From Euryodendron excelsum (lineage: Eukaryota > Streptophyta > Magnoliopsida > Ericales > Pentaphylacaceae), in the NCBI GenBank assembly GCA_033060915.1, contig CM065389.1:8164001-8228000 (forward strand): DNA of 64,000 nucleotides, given 5' to 3'. Positions 24,013-36,681 of the stretch are shown one piece after another (positions within the stretch are counted from its first letter, which is position 1; every line of letters starts with the position of its first letter). The notes below the pieces were generated by a model that saw only the letters and a list, made by a program, of their open reading frames with translations, was not told the DNA's origin and searched no databases. The translations under genes were made by a program, and so were the position numbers.

Positions 24013-27000
24013 ATGGGATATTCATGTCTGTCGCCAGCCTATATCAGTCACTGCAAATTCCCAACCCTTTGCATCAATGGACCGAACCGTTCCTCTCTCA
24101 CATCGATGTCTTTGCCACAAAACCCTAGATCAACTTCTACTCACGTTCCTCCAAAACCTCCATTCAATGGCCGCTTCAAAGTTCATCACAGAAGCACTCG
24201 CATTCCACACCATCCACCGCTAAACCCTAAATTCACAGTCCGAGCTTCAACCAAGGAAAGTTTAGAGGCCCCATCGAACACCAAACTGATCATCGTTACC
24301 TCTGCAATAACAGTAATACTAGCCGTCGCGAATCGCGTGCTCTACAAACTTGCCCTCGTCCCCATGAAGCAGTACCCGTTCTTCTTAGCTCAGCTCAACA
24401 CTTTTGGGTAAGTTGCTTAAGGAAATCTATATGGTTCTATGAATTAATTGCTAATTACAAATATACAATGGAAGAAGAGAAAAGAAATTAAGCTTTATGA
24501 GTCTAAAAGTGCGTTTAGCAGCATGAAATCCAAGCCTTGGCATTGAAATTGGAATCCATCTTAGTTCAAAATTTCAACTGAGCAGGCCTCCAATTAAAAG
24601 ATGATCTCAAAGTAACTTTCATTATCAATATGTGTTATGTCTTTTGCTCCTTTTCCCAATTCCACGTCGGTTGGTAGTGGGAAGGGGGGCAAGGTACAAA
24701 AGTTATTTAAGGATGGTGAAGTCTCATTGGTTAAGTGTACTAGTTAATAACTTAACTAGTAACTTTTGACTTTAGTAAAATTTTTCTTGAAGAGACGAAA
24801 GTTAAAGTGTAGCTAGTGGGAAAGCTTAGTTGGTGTGCCTTTGGGGTGAGGAGGAAAAATTGTGTGATTGTAATAATTTTTTACTTTAAGATTTTTTTAC
24901 GTAAATTCTTGTGTTGTGTTTTTCTCTATTTATTTTTTATATTCTTGTCTTTTCTATTTCTAAAAGGGGTGTGTTTGGGAGGGTCCGAAATTTTCAACAA
25001 GTGGTATCAGAGCCTTTTTCGATTGTTTTGTTTATTTTTTGAAATTCTTAGTATGCTCTGTTGTTGCATTTTTTACTGATCTTCTACATCAGAAAATATT
25101 TTCTTAAAATTATCAAAGGTTCCTTTTGGTGTTGTTATCCTTTTTGGTGGGGTGGAGCTTTAGTGTGGTAGTGTGGATACGTACAGTCTATGGAGGTTCT
25201 GTCTAGGAGATTGGGTTTTAAGCGAGACCAATGTGATCCCTCTAATCTTTCCTGAGAATATTGAAATTCTGTCTAGGAAAGATTTGAGTCTTTCCTGAAA
25301 ATTTATTTAGTGAGTACTATTCATTTCTACGATCAAAATTCATCAAGATAATGTTAGGAAGCAGGATTTCAAATCCTATAAGATTTGATGTGGAGAAATT
25401 TGATGGGTGAATTAATTTTGGCTTGTGGCAAGTGCAAGTGAGGGATGTTTTGATTCAATTAGGATTACACAAGGCGTTGAAGGGCAGACAAATTCCTGAA
25501 GTTAGCAGTGATACTAGCGTGAGCAGATCTGGATTTGAGAGTAGCAAGTGCAATACATCTATGCCTGGCCAAGAATGTTCTTGCAAATGTGCATGGAATA
25601 TCTACGGCAAAGGAACTTTGAGAAAAACTTGAAGAGTTGTATCAGACGAAGGGCGTCTTGAATCGGGTGTATCTGAAGAAGCAGTTTCATGCACTGCGAA
25701 TGAGTGAAGGTACAATTATCTCAGATCATTTAAGTGTTCTCAATGACATTGTCTCTGAACTCGAATCTATTGGAGTTAAAATTGAAGATGAGGATCAAGC
25801 TTTGAGGCTTATCTGGTCTTTTCCATCTTCCTATGAGCATAAGAAGCCTATTTTGATACATGGGAAGGAGAAAATAATTTTTTCAGAAGTTATCAACAAA
25901 CTGTTTTCTGAAGAAAGAAGACTAAGCGGTGGAAGTAATCGTTCACTTGAGAACCTAGCAGTGACAGCTGGTGATTGGAAGAAGAAATTCATGAAGAAGA
26001 AAGTAGTTTGCTGGGTGTGTGGACAATCTAGGCATGTCAAGAAAAATTGTTCAAAAGTTGGAGCAGGTTCGGTAAAATGCTCCAAGTCAGTGAATGGAGA
26101 TACTGATAATGAAGCTAACGTTGTGTTTCTTTGCATAGACGATGATGTTGCATGATAGAGGATGTGTTACTATTATCAGGTCCACAAGTTTGCACATGGG
26201 CATTGGTTTGGCATTGATGCAGGGTGTATGGTGAAAATTCACGTCGATGGTTGATGAACTTCTAAAAAACCCAAATGTGAGAGTTGCACCATAATTTTTC
26301 AGCAAGGTTATTTTTCGACATGGGCCGAAGTGAAATGCTTGGAATTGGTTTATTCTGAGTGCATATGCTTTTATGGTCGAGCATAATAGCAGGCGCTATG
26401 AAGATCTTCATTAAGGTGGAGTGTGGCTGTGGGATCAGTCAAAATCGCAAAGGTAGAGATTGTTAAGTCTTTTGCTCATTTTTCCAATCCCACATCGGTT
26501 GGGTGTGGGAAGGGGTGCAAGGGACAAATGTTATTTAAGGAGGGTGAAGTCTTCTTGGTTAAATGCACCAGTCAATAGCTTAACTAATAACTTTTGACTT
26601 TAGTAAAATTCCTCTTGAAGAGGTGAAAGTTAAAGTGTAACTAGTAGGGAAGCTTAATGGGTGTGCCTTTGGGGTGAGGAGGAAAAATTGTGTGATTGTA
26701 ATAATTTTTCACAGTGTATATTTTTTTTGGGGCCGGTGGTTTTTCTCCTGTTTTGAGAGTTTTCCACGTAAATTCTTGTGTTGTGTTTTTCTCTATTTAT
26801 TTTTGATATTCTTGCCTTTTCTATTTCCAAAAGGGGTGTGTTTGGGAGGGCCAGAAATTCCTAACAATATGAAATGCACTCTGTTGAATATATCATAATT
26901 CTGTGCTAGCCCCAAATTGCCCCGAATTGGTTTCTGCAATGTTCCTTGAGGGATTTTCAATAACTATTTTGTCCATAAGGGGCAGAAAGATGCGTTAAAA

Positions 27001-30000
27001 TCCTCCTTTTATGCCTCTTAATTTTGTAAAAGAAAAGCCAACGAAATTTACATTTGTCTGGACTGGTTAGTGCATGGCATAGGTGCAGAAATTATTATCT
27101 GCAACTGGATTGAAAAGTAGATGGGGATGAATAGTTTCTTTGCCCATCGAAGCAGGCATATGGGCTATATGGGTTCAGATTAGATTGTCTTGAAGACACA
27201 AATTTATGTTTATTTTGGATTGAAATATAACCAGTTCAAAATTTCAATTTGAACTTTGAGGTATCGCAATTGTTGAGCTTGTGGGTGGAGCATGTTTATC
27301 TATATCAACATAGTATATTTCTGATTTCCCTTCCTTCAAGGTCAACTTGTTTGAGTACTCACCCATTCCTATTATTGACTGAACTCTGTTGAATTGGTGT
27401 GGACTTACACATGACACTGGTTCTATGCACAGGTATGTGGCTATTTATTTTTCTGTATTGCATATGAGATATCGTGCGGGGATTGTTACTGATGACATGA
27501 TGGCCATTCCCAAATCACCCTTTATGATAATTGGTATTCTAGAGGCCCTTGGAGTTGCCGCTGGAATGTCTGCTGGAGGTATTGTGAACCATAAATTTCC
27601 GAAGCCAAACACCACAGTTTTGAATTCCTATAGTGGCTGCAGAAATAAAATTATCTTTCATTCGCACAGAATTTTGCTTATCTGATATGGTTGGATTTGG
27701 TTCCAAAGTTGAGGTGTTATTCCATTTAATATATTCATGTATGAAAATTATCTTTATTGCATATGGTGGCTTCAGTGGGTTATCAGATGTAAAGCAGGAA
27801 AAGGGAAAAGCGTGTTTAAAATGGTCTAGAATGAGAAATGGGAAAGTTGTATTTGTTTACCTTTTCAGTCAACTTTTATCTTCAAACTTAATTTTATGTA
27901 TCTTCTACAGCCATGCTCCCTGGACCAGCTATACCCGTTTTGAATCAGGTAAGGTAAATTGTATTACGTAGCTCGAACTAAGATTTCTGACAGAGTAATA
28001 AGTAATCACACATACAGTGAGTCATTTTTTAGATTAGTCTTTTGAATCTAATGTTGTTTTTCCTATTATGTTCATATATATATATATATATATATATTTT
28101 GCTTTTGCATCCACTTTTTTTCTTAAATTGGATTTGATGGAATCCTAATATGCACTTTTCCAGTTTGAATACACGGATTATGTGATTTTATGATTTAGTT
28201 CTTTTTGAATAGTCATGTGGTGAACATCTCAGAACTCTCTTTATGGAATTTCTTCACAAGTCTAGAGTGGTTTCTTGACTACCTATATTACATGGGGTTG
28301 AATGCACTTACATGCCTATGATTAGGATCTGTTGAATCCTTAGTTAAGATTCATGGAATTATAAGGGCTGTTTGTACATCAGGTAAAGATTTGGTTAATG
28401 GCATTATACTTATGGCTCTCTTAAGTTGCTATTTGGTTATCAATCCTCAGCAAAGCGTCGCCCCAATCACTTGGGATTAGCCAAACATCTTCTTTTTCAG
28501 CATTACACTCTATCTATTGCTTGAACCCTAGATGCTAAACTTTCATAACAATTTTTACCCATGTACTCAGGGGCCCCTTCTTTCTCCAAGATCACCCCCA
28601 GCCTCAACACAGTCACAATCATCATTCTCCATTACCAATTTACCATGCTGTTAACCTAGACTTAATTTTTTTGAGAGGGGAGAGGTATGATGTAACTTTT
28701 TGCTCTTACTATGTAGAGACCTCTACCACATAGAGTTGGAAAAGTTCCAGTCCTATCTGCTTTGTCTAAATTGTTCGACCATGTTGAACAGCATCCAATC
28801 TATCAACTACTATTCTCATGCTACCTTTTTCACTGTGGCACAACAAACCCTCGTATTAATGCTTTTCAGTGCTTTTGCAACCTCTTTTTTATTAGAGTAT
28901 GGCCCTCAAATCAGATACGATATTCATAAATCCTAGTGACAAATGCGGCAAATAGCTCTAGGAAATACTCGTCCATAAGATCCAAGTGGCACACTTCCAT
29001 CATTTATGTATGAATATAAGCACCTGTGTGTGGATGTGTCCTTGCCTGATGCAACCTGGCAAAATTTGCCTTCTTTAGTCAGAACTGCTATCTGGCAATG
29101 GGAAGAACTTGCTGATTTGCCACCTGACATCAAATATCTATTGATGCATGCATCTATCAAGACTTTAGAGTAACAAATTTTTAATTAAAAGAGCTTGTGG
29201 AAAAGGATATCTTAATGCTTATAGTGGAGTCTGACTTGGTAAAAATTTTTATTCACTTAGTAGAGATGTTAGCAAGTCAAATAAGGATTTTATCTCTTTA
29301 AACTTTCTTCTTCCCATGGATTTCCTTGCAGACATTTTTAGTGTGGCAGTTGGCGTTTTCTACCCTTCTCCTAGGGAGAAAGTACTCGCGGAATAGGATT
29401 GCTGGCTGCTTACTTGTTGCTGCTGGAGTAGTTGTGGCAGTTGCAAGGTATTTCAATCTTTTCTTCCCCAACTTTTTAAGAATATCTATGTAACTTTTGG
29501 CATTTAAAATTTCGTATAGGGGCCTTGTGTAAATCTTGTGAGAGGCACAGCCAAAAATCATACGGACATGGATGTTTATGTAATTAATGTTTGATGTAGA
29601 ATAACTTCAGAGAGACACTCTCCTAGAAGCTATGATACCATATTGATGCTAGACAGAGTGGTAGAATGTCTTTACTGCTAAATTTACTTAGTTTTTTTTT
29701 ACTAGAGGTTGATTTAAAAATATGGGATCTTTGGGTATATGAGATAATGAAGAGTAGAAAAGGGGTTAAGGAGATCGGGTTGTGGGGTTTTTCAAAGGCT
29801 TATTGTTACAAATTAATGATGGATGGCATGGTAGAAGGTCTTTTGATGTTGAGATTAATTAGTCTTTCATGGTTAAAGATTGGTAAAAGAATAGGTTTTT
29901 TTTTTGGAGTATAAGAGGCTAACAAGGTCTAGTTATGGCTTTCAACAGCTTAAAAAGGCAAGAAAGGGGAAGGTTTTAAAGGTTTAGAACTCTAAAGAAA

Positions 30001-33000
30001 TTGCAGAAAAGAAGAGAAGTATAAGAAGATGCTAGGCATTACACTTTAGATCCCTTAGACATTACACTAGGTTTTGAACTGTAATAAATGATCCTTAAAG
30101 AGCAAAAATTGCTAAATAGAAATTGCTAAACTTTCTGTGTTGAATTTAAAAAATTACATGCGTATGTATGAGCTACTAGAGATCTCGTCCTCCACTATTA
30201 GGCCTCCAAAACCAGGAACCTAAGACTCTAAATTATGCATTTAAATGAATTAAAGACCAAATATAAAGAAGCGATAGCATAACTTGGGTCCAACTTAAGA
30301 GTTAAGACGTACAGATCACCATTACAGCCTATTCTAAAAAAAAAATTGAATTTATAAAATACCTTGTCTTGTAAAACTTAATAGAACAGGTATAGAATTG
30401 ACCAGAGCTTTCTAACCCAGAAAACCTTAAAATTGAAACACCCACCTTGAAATCATGCCAATTTCCAAAGTTTCCTTCTTCGAATTAGTCTTTCTTGAGC
30501 TTCATATGGAATGCATCAATGCTCCAAGTTGTGCATTTTTCTTGGTACATGAAATACGGCAAAACTCGATTAATATAATTGTTTCATTCAGATACATTGG
30601 TTTTAATGTTTTAGATGATTCTTAAAAAAAAAAAAAAAAAAAGTATGGTAAACACAGAAATTTTATGACCTATTGTTGTCTAACATATCTGCAGATCCGG
30701 TTTCATTAAGAAGGGAATTTTGATTTCTAACCTATAAATATTCCTGATTGGCTGAAATGGTGCCGCCTCCTATGGTGCTAAATAAAGGAAATCCTTGAGA
30801 AAGGAATTTTGCTTTAATTGATCATTTTTCCTTTTCTGGAAGTAATCCCTCGACTTCCCAGAAGATAGTCTCTTGTTACTTCTTGTAAATCATGGTGAAG
30901 TTCACTGGTTTGAGAGGCATGGTTGGCCCTTATCGTTGAGTCTGTCTAAATAATTGCTATGTTTATGCATCAGACTTCTGTGTTCCATCTAGTTATCCTT
31001 TCCTCTTGCTACAGGTAATGTCCCTCATAGTTCCTTTTGTGCTTTGTAACCACAGTGGGTCAGACTCCGGCAAAATGTTATCTGGAATTGGGTTTGTATG
31101 GCCACTGTTAATGATTGCTTCAAGTGCTTTTCAAGCCGGTGCATCTATTCTCAAGGTTATACACTGAATGGTTCTTGCGCCATTAATAATACTCTTTATG
31201 AGGAAAATAATTAACCTTTAATTGTCATGCATTTCGATAGGAGTCTGTTTTTGTTGATGCTGCAAACCGCCTTAAGGTATGCCCAGCATTTTTCCAGTCA
31301 ATGAATGCTATTTTATGCGTTTGTTTAGTTCAAAATTCTAAAAAATTTAACCTATGCAGGGAAAGTTGCTTGACATATTTGTTGTAAATTCATTTGGATC
31401 TGGATTTCAGGTAATTTTCATATGGCTTGCTGGAATACCTTGTTTATATAGATATTTATTACTTTTGTCGCCTGTACAATCTCCCAACATATTACCGCTT
31501 AAGACTGTATTATTATTGGCTGTCATTTTATGATGCTAGCAATAAACCTGTGTGATTGCAAGGATTCATCATGGCACAAACTATATGTCAGACACCATTA
31601 TGGAATCAGTGCACCAATTTTCATCTTCAATTGATAACTTTGCCATTTAATTTGTGATTATGTGGCAAGCTTCAGCATATCTCAAGATCTTATCTAGAAT
31701 ATGTGTCACGTGTGCTCCTAATCAAGCGTCATTAACATCGTTTTAGGACGAACGTGGTTGCACAGGTTATCAATCTATAAGCGAAACATCACAATAATCC
31801 CAAAGATAGAAATTTTAAAAGGATAACCAACATCATTATATAAATAAACCATCCCAAAAGCCTCCACACATATATCATGAAAAAATTATCAAATTAAATT
31901 CACCATAATTATAAGACCGATTATAATAAGCTCCACAAACTATCATTCACTACACAACATATACAAGACCAACGACTCAACAATGGAGCTTCTGGAAACT
32001 CTCTAATTTGACATCAAAGCAGTGACAACAACAACAGTGGATTGGACCTCTTTTCCATCTCACCTGCAAAACAATTTGTGTGGGTGTGAGCTATATATCA
32101 ATGTGCTCACAAAGATAATCAAATTCATAAAGAATGAATGTTAAATAACAACTGAGTCAATCTCCGATACATAATCCACTAAATCAACTACTAAAAGATA
32201 AACCACCACTAATAGGTAAGCCACGATCATCAAAGAGGAATGCCCCGAGTAATGTAATGCCTCTTAGAATGCCATGTTGAATGCCATCACATAGACTCAT
32301 CACCACTCAGACACATCACCACACAAGCACTTCACCACTTAGGCATACTCTTTAATAATCTTGGTGAGATTGATAAAGCAAGTTATGAAGACTGACCATT
32401 GTGATCTAACCCCAACTATGCAATGCACGATATGCACTTGATGTATGTTGTATGCAATGTTGTCTTATAATTTAACACCAATATCAACACCCTAATATCA
32501 CTACATAAGGCATGCGACATCAACACTAACACCAACACCAACATAGGAAACAATACCAATATAGATAAGCCACACAATCCCACCACATAATCAACATAGA
32601 CAACACAAATAACAAACAATCCATTTAATATGAATAAGACTATCTTATATTCTTACAATCAATACCAACATTTAAGCAAGACATTCATTCAATACGAATA
32701 AAAATATCTTATATCCCCATGCAATCATTATCAACATTAACATTAACAATACCACCACAAAAAATACCAACATAGATAATAAGGCATCTAATTCAATATG
32801 AATAAGATCATCTTAAATCTCCACTTGATACCGCTTACACACAAAGGTGAGTTACTCTTTTGGTTGAACCGAAGTAGTTTGATTCACTTATGAACGTATC
32901 ACCCAAAGTCACATCAAACTTGATGAAATAGATGCTATAATTCATAATCAATGTAGAATTATAGCTTATACTTCTTGAACATGTGATTTAAAACTCCAAT

Positions 33001-35198
33001 AATGCATTAGAACTTAATAGGATGTTAAACCCTTTTCCAATGTAATACAAGTCCTTTAAACACTAGAATGATATTTCCAAAGTCTCCAACAAGACTTTGA
33101 GCTCTAAGACATGCACAAAATAAATGATTCAAGGCTTCTACTTGGAAACCATATGCAATCTCCTCATCCAACTCACACTTCCATGGCATGAAAGGGTATG
33201 CTAGCATGCAATAATCCACAAAATACAATCACACAATCATGAACATAAGATTCTCACCTCAAGAAAATGAAAGACAAGCCTTCCTTTACACTTCCTCCTT
33301 CCTCTTCCTCTCTTTGCTTCTTTCTCTCTTTTTTTCCTCTTTTTCTCTCACTCTCTCTTTCACCAAATGCAATTTTCAACACAAGCTCTTCTCTCCTTGA
33401 CTTTCAAGTCAACAATAGATACAAAGTGTATCTATAATGCCACATGCTATCCACACACAATGCTAGCAAATGAGATAAAACACACAAGTGATGCACACAC
33501 CTAGGTGTCAAGCCCACACAAGCACACGAAGCACGACACATCTAACCCAAGCACGACACACCCCAAGCTGCTCCCCTAATGTACTTAATTAGCATAATTA
33601 AATGTGGTTAAGCTAATTAATCATCATTAACTTTAAGCCAAGTATGGAGAAAGCTAATTAATCATGGATTAACTTGATTAATCATACACTAATCATACTA
33701 AAAAAATATGATAATTCCCCCATGTCATGCGCACATTAAACTATGCCTAACAAGCACCTCGAGATATATCAATCATTGAATTTTAACATTTTTTTTAATT
33801 TATTTCTAGGCTCTATTTGTGCTTCTCTTGCTGCCTTTGCTGTCAAACTTGAAAGGCATACCATTTTCCCAACTCCCTTTGTACCTAAAGAGTGGAGCAG
33901 GTTGCTTTTTTAATATTGGAGCCCATACTCTAGGTAATCTCTCTTGCCTTTGGAAGAGGTACATATATTCACATATTTGTAGGATAGCCAATTATATCTT
34001 GATTTGACTTCCATTACATATGTAAGCACGCACATGCACATAGATATTTTTAATTTATAAGTAACTAAATTATATCTTGCTTTTTGCATCTGCATTTTTA
34101 TGAAGTGCCTAATGTGGGAAATACTTTATAATCATTAATATGGCATAACACAGGTAGGTGTATGCAGAGAAATAAATTGAAGCCAGTGATTAGACCTTTG
34201 GGAAAAAAATTGTTTAAAACCTAGTTCCACTTTTAGTAAAGCTTGAGAAGTTAATTCTTATTTCATATTCAGCATGGTGCTATCTTTTTCCCGTCCCTTC
34301 TATAATTATCAGCTAAACTATTGATCTATTTCCAGTGTTAATGTTTTCTTTTTATTGAATGTCCAATTTCAACATGTATTGGAAGTCCATGTTTGCCTTC
34401 TACGCTTAAGGATTCTTTTCAATAAAATAAGATAGCATGCGTGGAAGTTTTTACAGTGAAACATATGAAAGTTGCTGGGTTGATTTGGAAAGTCATATAT
34501 TATGCAAGAACATGGTTGGAATGTTGACATGGGTAGGAGGAGAATTGACAGCCATTTGAAATGTATAAGGGAATTGTCTATCTCATTAGTGGGAGTAACT
34601 ACAACTCTAATGCTTTGCCATGAAAAAGAAAAAATTTCATTCTAGATAAATATGATGTAATTTCAGCTAAATTTCGATAACTGGGTGCATTGTCTCTCTC
34701 ATATCAAAAATTTTGTGTACTTGCTTTTCATTTCCTTCGAAAGATCTGGTACTTGAATAGATTTTTTGGCTGTCCTTTTGGCATCAGGTTGTGATGGAGC
34801 ACCATTATTACCCCTACTTTATATAGTTACCAATATAGCATTCAACATATCATTGCTCAATCTACTAAAGGTTTCCTCCGCGGTCGTTTCTTCTCTGGTT
34901 GCAATGTCATCAGGTTTCTCACTCCTCTCTCTCCAGTATTTTGTTGACTTGCGCTCCTTTTTCTTTAGCTTTGATGAGTATGGACAATGATCTTTTTGTA
35001 CTAGCTTCTTGCTGATAAGGACTTCTCTCTTTCTTTGCAGTGCCAATTTCCGTTTATGTTCTTTCCCTTCCCTTGCCTTACCTACCTGAAGGTGTAGGCT
35101 TGAGCCCCTTTTTCCTCTTTGGCAGTATGATTCTTGTGATTGGTCTCATTCTATACAACATACCTCAGCCCCTCAAGCAGGACTCTGACATTATGTGA
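24013..35198 (+). CDS. CLT: CLT (CRT-like transporter), plastid glutathione/gamma-glutamylcysteine transporter
   Basis: Member of the drug/metabolite transporter superfamily related to the Plasmodium CRT transporter. In Arabidopsis, CLT1-3 move gamma-glutamylcysteine and glutathione across the plastid envelope. Ten exons: 24013-24407, 27433-27578, 27911-27948, 29332-29447, 31056-31155, 31241-31276, 31360-31410, 33810-33933, 34788-34913, 35041-35198. They join in frame to 429 residues, close to Arabidopsis CLT1. Residues 1 to about 85 are Ser/Pro/basic-rich with few acidic residues, as in a chloroplast transit peptide. About ten hydrophobic segments follow, beginning with LIIVTSAITVILAVANRVLY. 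Family signatures include LPGPAIPVLNQ, TFLVWQLAFSTLLLGRKYS, ESVFVDAANRLKG and VPISVYVLSLPLPYLP. ATG 24013 is the first in-frame ATG. Intron 1 carries a gag-only LTR element and intron 7 (2.4 kb) repeat-like DNA. The paralog number cannot be assigned. Confidence 0.95.
24633..24999 (+). repeat. 5' LTR of the gag-only element
   Basis: A 367-bp direct repeat of 26461-26866, with a TG start and CA end. It shares the block GGGGTGAGGAGGAAAAATTG and the 3' end AAAAGGGGTGTGTTTGGGAG with the other LTR. Confidence 0.9.
25002..25014 (+). promoter_or_regulatory. tRNA-iMet primer binding site
   Basis: TGGTATCAGAGCC is complementary to the 3' end of plant initiator tRNA-Met and starts 2 bp after the 5' LTR. 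This is the usual minus-strand primer site of Ty1/copia and many gypsy elements. Confidence 0.9.
25390..26155 (+). pseudogene. Copia-type gag (UBN2 domain and zinc knuckle), 5' part broken
   Basis: An open frame from 25637 to 26155 encodes a Copia gag core (NRVYLKKQFHALRMSEGT, then NDIVSELESIGVKIEDEDQ) and a CCHC zinc knuckle, CWVCGQSRHVKKNC. The upstream part (25390-25632) reads FDG then INFGLWQVQVRDVLIQLGLH but contains an in-frame stop and a frameshift before the core. The protein is therefore not made intact from this copy. It ends IDDDVA with a stop and no pol follows. Confidence 0.85.
26461..26866 (+). repeat. 3' LTR of the gag-only element
   Basis: A 406-bp copy of the 5' LTR; it starts TGTTAAG and ends CTAACA, directly followed by the duplicated ATATG. 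It carries a segment of about 40 bp near 26716-26760 that is missing from the 5' LTR. Confidence 0.9.
28074..28097. repeat. (TA)n microsatellite in CLT intron 3
   Basis: About twelve uninterrupted AT dinucleotides between exons 3 and 4 of CLT. Confidence 0.95.
28440..28640 (+). repeat. Au-SINE-like fragment in CLT intron 3
   Basis: The stretch CAAAGCGTCGCCCCAATCAC, then TTGGGATTAGCCAA, resembles from memory the conserved core of plant Au SINEs (AAAGCCTCGTCCCAA, then TTGGGGTCGGCTACA). The following region (TTCTCCAAGATCACCCC) also recalls that family. Borders and tail are not defined; identification is tentative. Confidence 0.4.
31700..33790. repeat. Insertion-like, probably LTR-derived DNA in CLT intron 7
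   Basis: Intron 7 (31411-33809) is long and changes composition: A/C-rich on the plus strand with many short CAACA/CCAACA motifs, no coding sequence, and a CT-rich tract at about 33285-33360. The layout (A/C-rich body, CT-rich zone, AT-rich end) resembles the solo LTR at 46869-49435. I found no matching ends or target duplication, so this is inference. Confidence 0.35.
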
Positions 35199-36184
35199 CA
35201 CAATGGCATTTCGATCATATTCTCCTGTGTGGTAGATACCATCACACCATTTTTTATTTTCCTTTGATGAATTCATTTGCGTACAGCAAATTCTTCCAGA
35301 TTATTGGTCGGGGGGCTACATTAGGTGCATGTCAAAGGAGTAATCATCCTTTTTTTTTTTTTTTTGTTTTTCTTGTATTGTGTGTAAATTTCGAATTCAA
35401 ATTGTATTTCCATCAGATTTGGAACCATCGACAATATTTGAAGAAGGGGTAGCCCAATTTGCTAGGGCAAATTTTTTTGGGAAACAGAAAATCCTCTAAA
35501 TGAATACTCTCCTATGACGTTCAAATGACACTTTGGTCTCCATTCACACAAAGTTGCCCTAGCTTGCCATCCTATTGTAACTAATGCAACTGATCAGATG
35601 GGACATAAAAAACCACGTCTACATATCAGCAAACACCAGGATTTTTCTGGGTAAATTGTGGGATTACCGAGGTAATAATGAGCCTGTTAGGGCCTTGCCA
35701 CCAGACAAATCTGTGGTGGTTGTCCAACCACCTTTGTGAATCACAAATTGTGATGGTTCAAGGCAATTGGCTTTCATAGAAGAATCATTAACAGTCAGTG
35801 CATGTTATTATTTCCCTATGATGGGCTGATATTTTTCGCTTGGACATCAGCTACTATTTTCTCCAGCATCCAAAATTGTATCCTTTTATCAACAAATCAG
35901 CACATTGGGTTACTTCCTCTGCCATCAGACGTTCCATCCGAGCAACTGGTTTTCTTCTTTGTCTCTAGATTTGGAGATTTGTCGACTCTGATCCCCTTTT
36001 GAATATTTCTTTCTGTTTTTGCCTACTTGTAACGATCAAAAAGGGGGAAAAGGAAAAAGAAAAGAAAAATAGGTACATGAAGCGCACCGGAAGAAAATAC
36101 AAGTTGTTTCACTAAAACTATGAAATTCCTCACTTACACAAAAGAATTACTTTATAGCCAGCAAATTTTGCACAAACCAAAATG

Positions 36185-36215
<31 letters not shown>

Positions 36216-36681
36216 CTCTTATTGAAACAAGTACCAATATCTCCACCAGCACTCAAAAAAGGGGGGAAAAAACTATATTTACTAAAGCAAAGAGTATTCA
36301 GCAAAACATAAATCAACAACTTGTGTGAAACAACATTGAACCGACCACACAAATAAAGCATATAAGAATCTGGCATCTGGAAGTTGCGCACTGAAAAATT
36401 TTTGCTGAATCCCACTGACAAAAAAGGCAAGTGATTCAGCTTACCTGCAGTTATTTAATTTCCAATGCCGTTGTCAGACAGATATTCTTGCAAAGCAAAG
36501 CCGGATATGATACAACTGCCATAAGAAACCTATATTTTATGTGCCAATATAAGCTTTCACTTCCTCTACCAAACAACTCAAGTACACCACTCCCATGGAA
36601 CTTTCATTTATTCAATTTCTTTACAAACTGAAATACCTGAGCTCTTTTGGAGCGTTTGCTTCGCAGGATAGAGCCACTGGA
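35199..36681. other. Convergent intergenic region between CLT and the neuroguidin-like gene
   Basis: Both genes end here, CLT from the left and the neuroguidin-like gene from the right, so the 1.5 kb holds two 3' UTRs. It contains an (AG)n microsatellite at 36189-36214. No further gene is supported. Confidence 0.6.
36189..36214. repeat. (AG)n microsatellite
   Basis: About 13 uninterrupted GA dinucleotides, probably within the 3' UTR of the minus-strand neuroguidin-like gene or just beyond it. Confidence 0.95.

Larger units (their letters stand above)
24633..26866 (+). mobile_element. Non-autonomous, gag-only LTR retrotransposon (Copia-type gag) in CLT intron 1
   Basis: The 5' LTR (24633-24999) and 3' LTR (26461-26866) both begin TGTTA and end AACA. 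They are flanked by a perfect 5-bp duplication ATATG (24628-24632 and 26867-26871). A tRNA-iMet primer site follows the 5' LTR. The 1.46-kb interior holds gag only; protease, integrase, reverse transcriptase and RNase H are absent. This matches the 'TR-GAG' class of non-autonomous elements. The LTRs differ by scattered substitutions and an insertion of about 40 bp in the 3' copy, so the insertion is not very recent. It has the same orientation as CLT. Confidence 0.9.
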
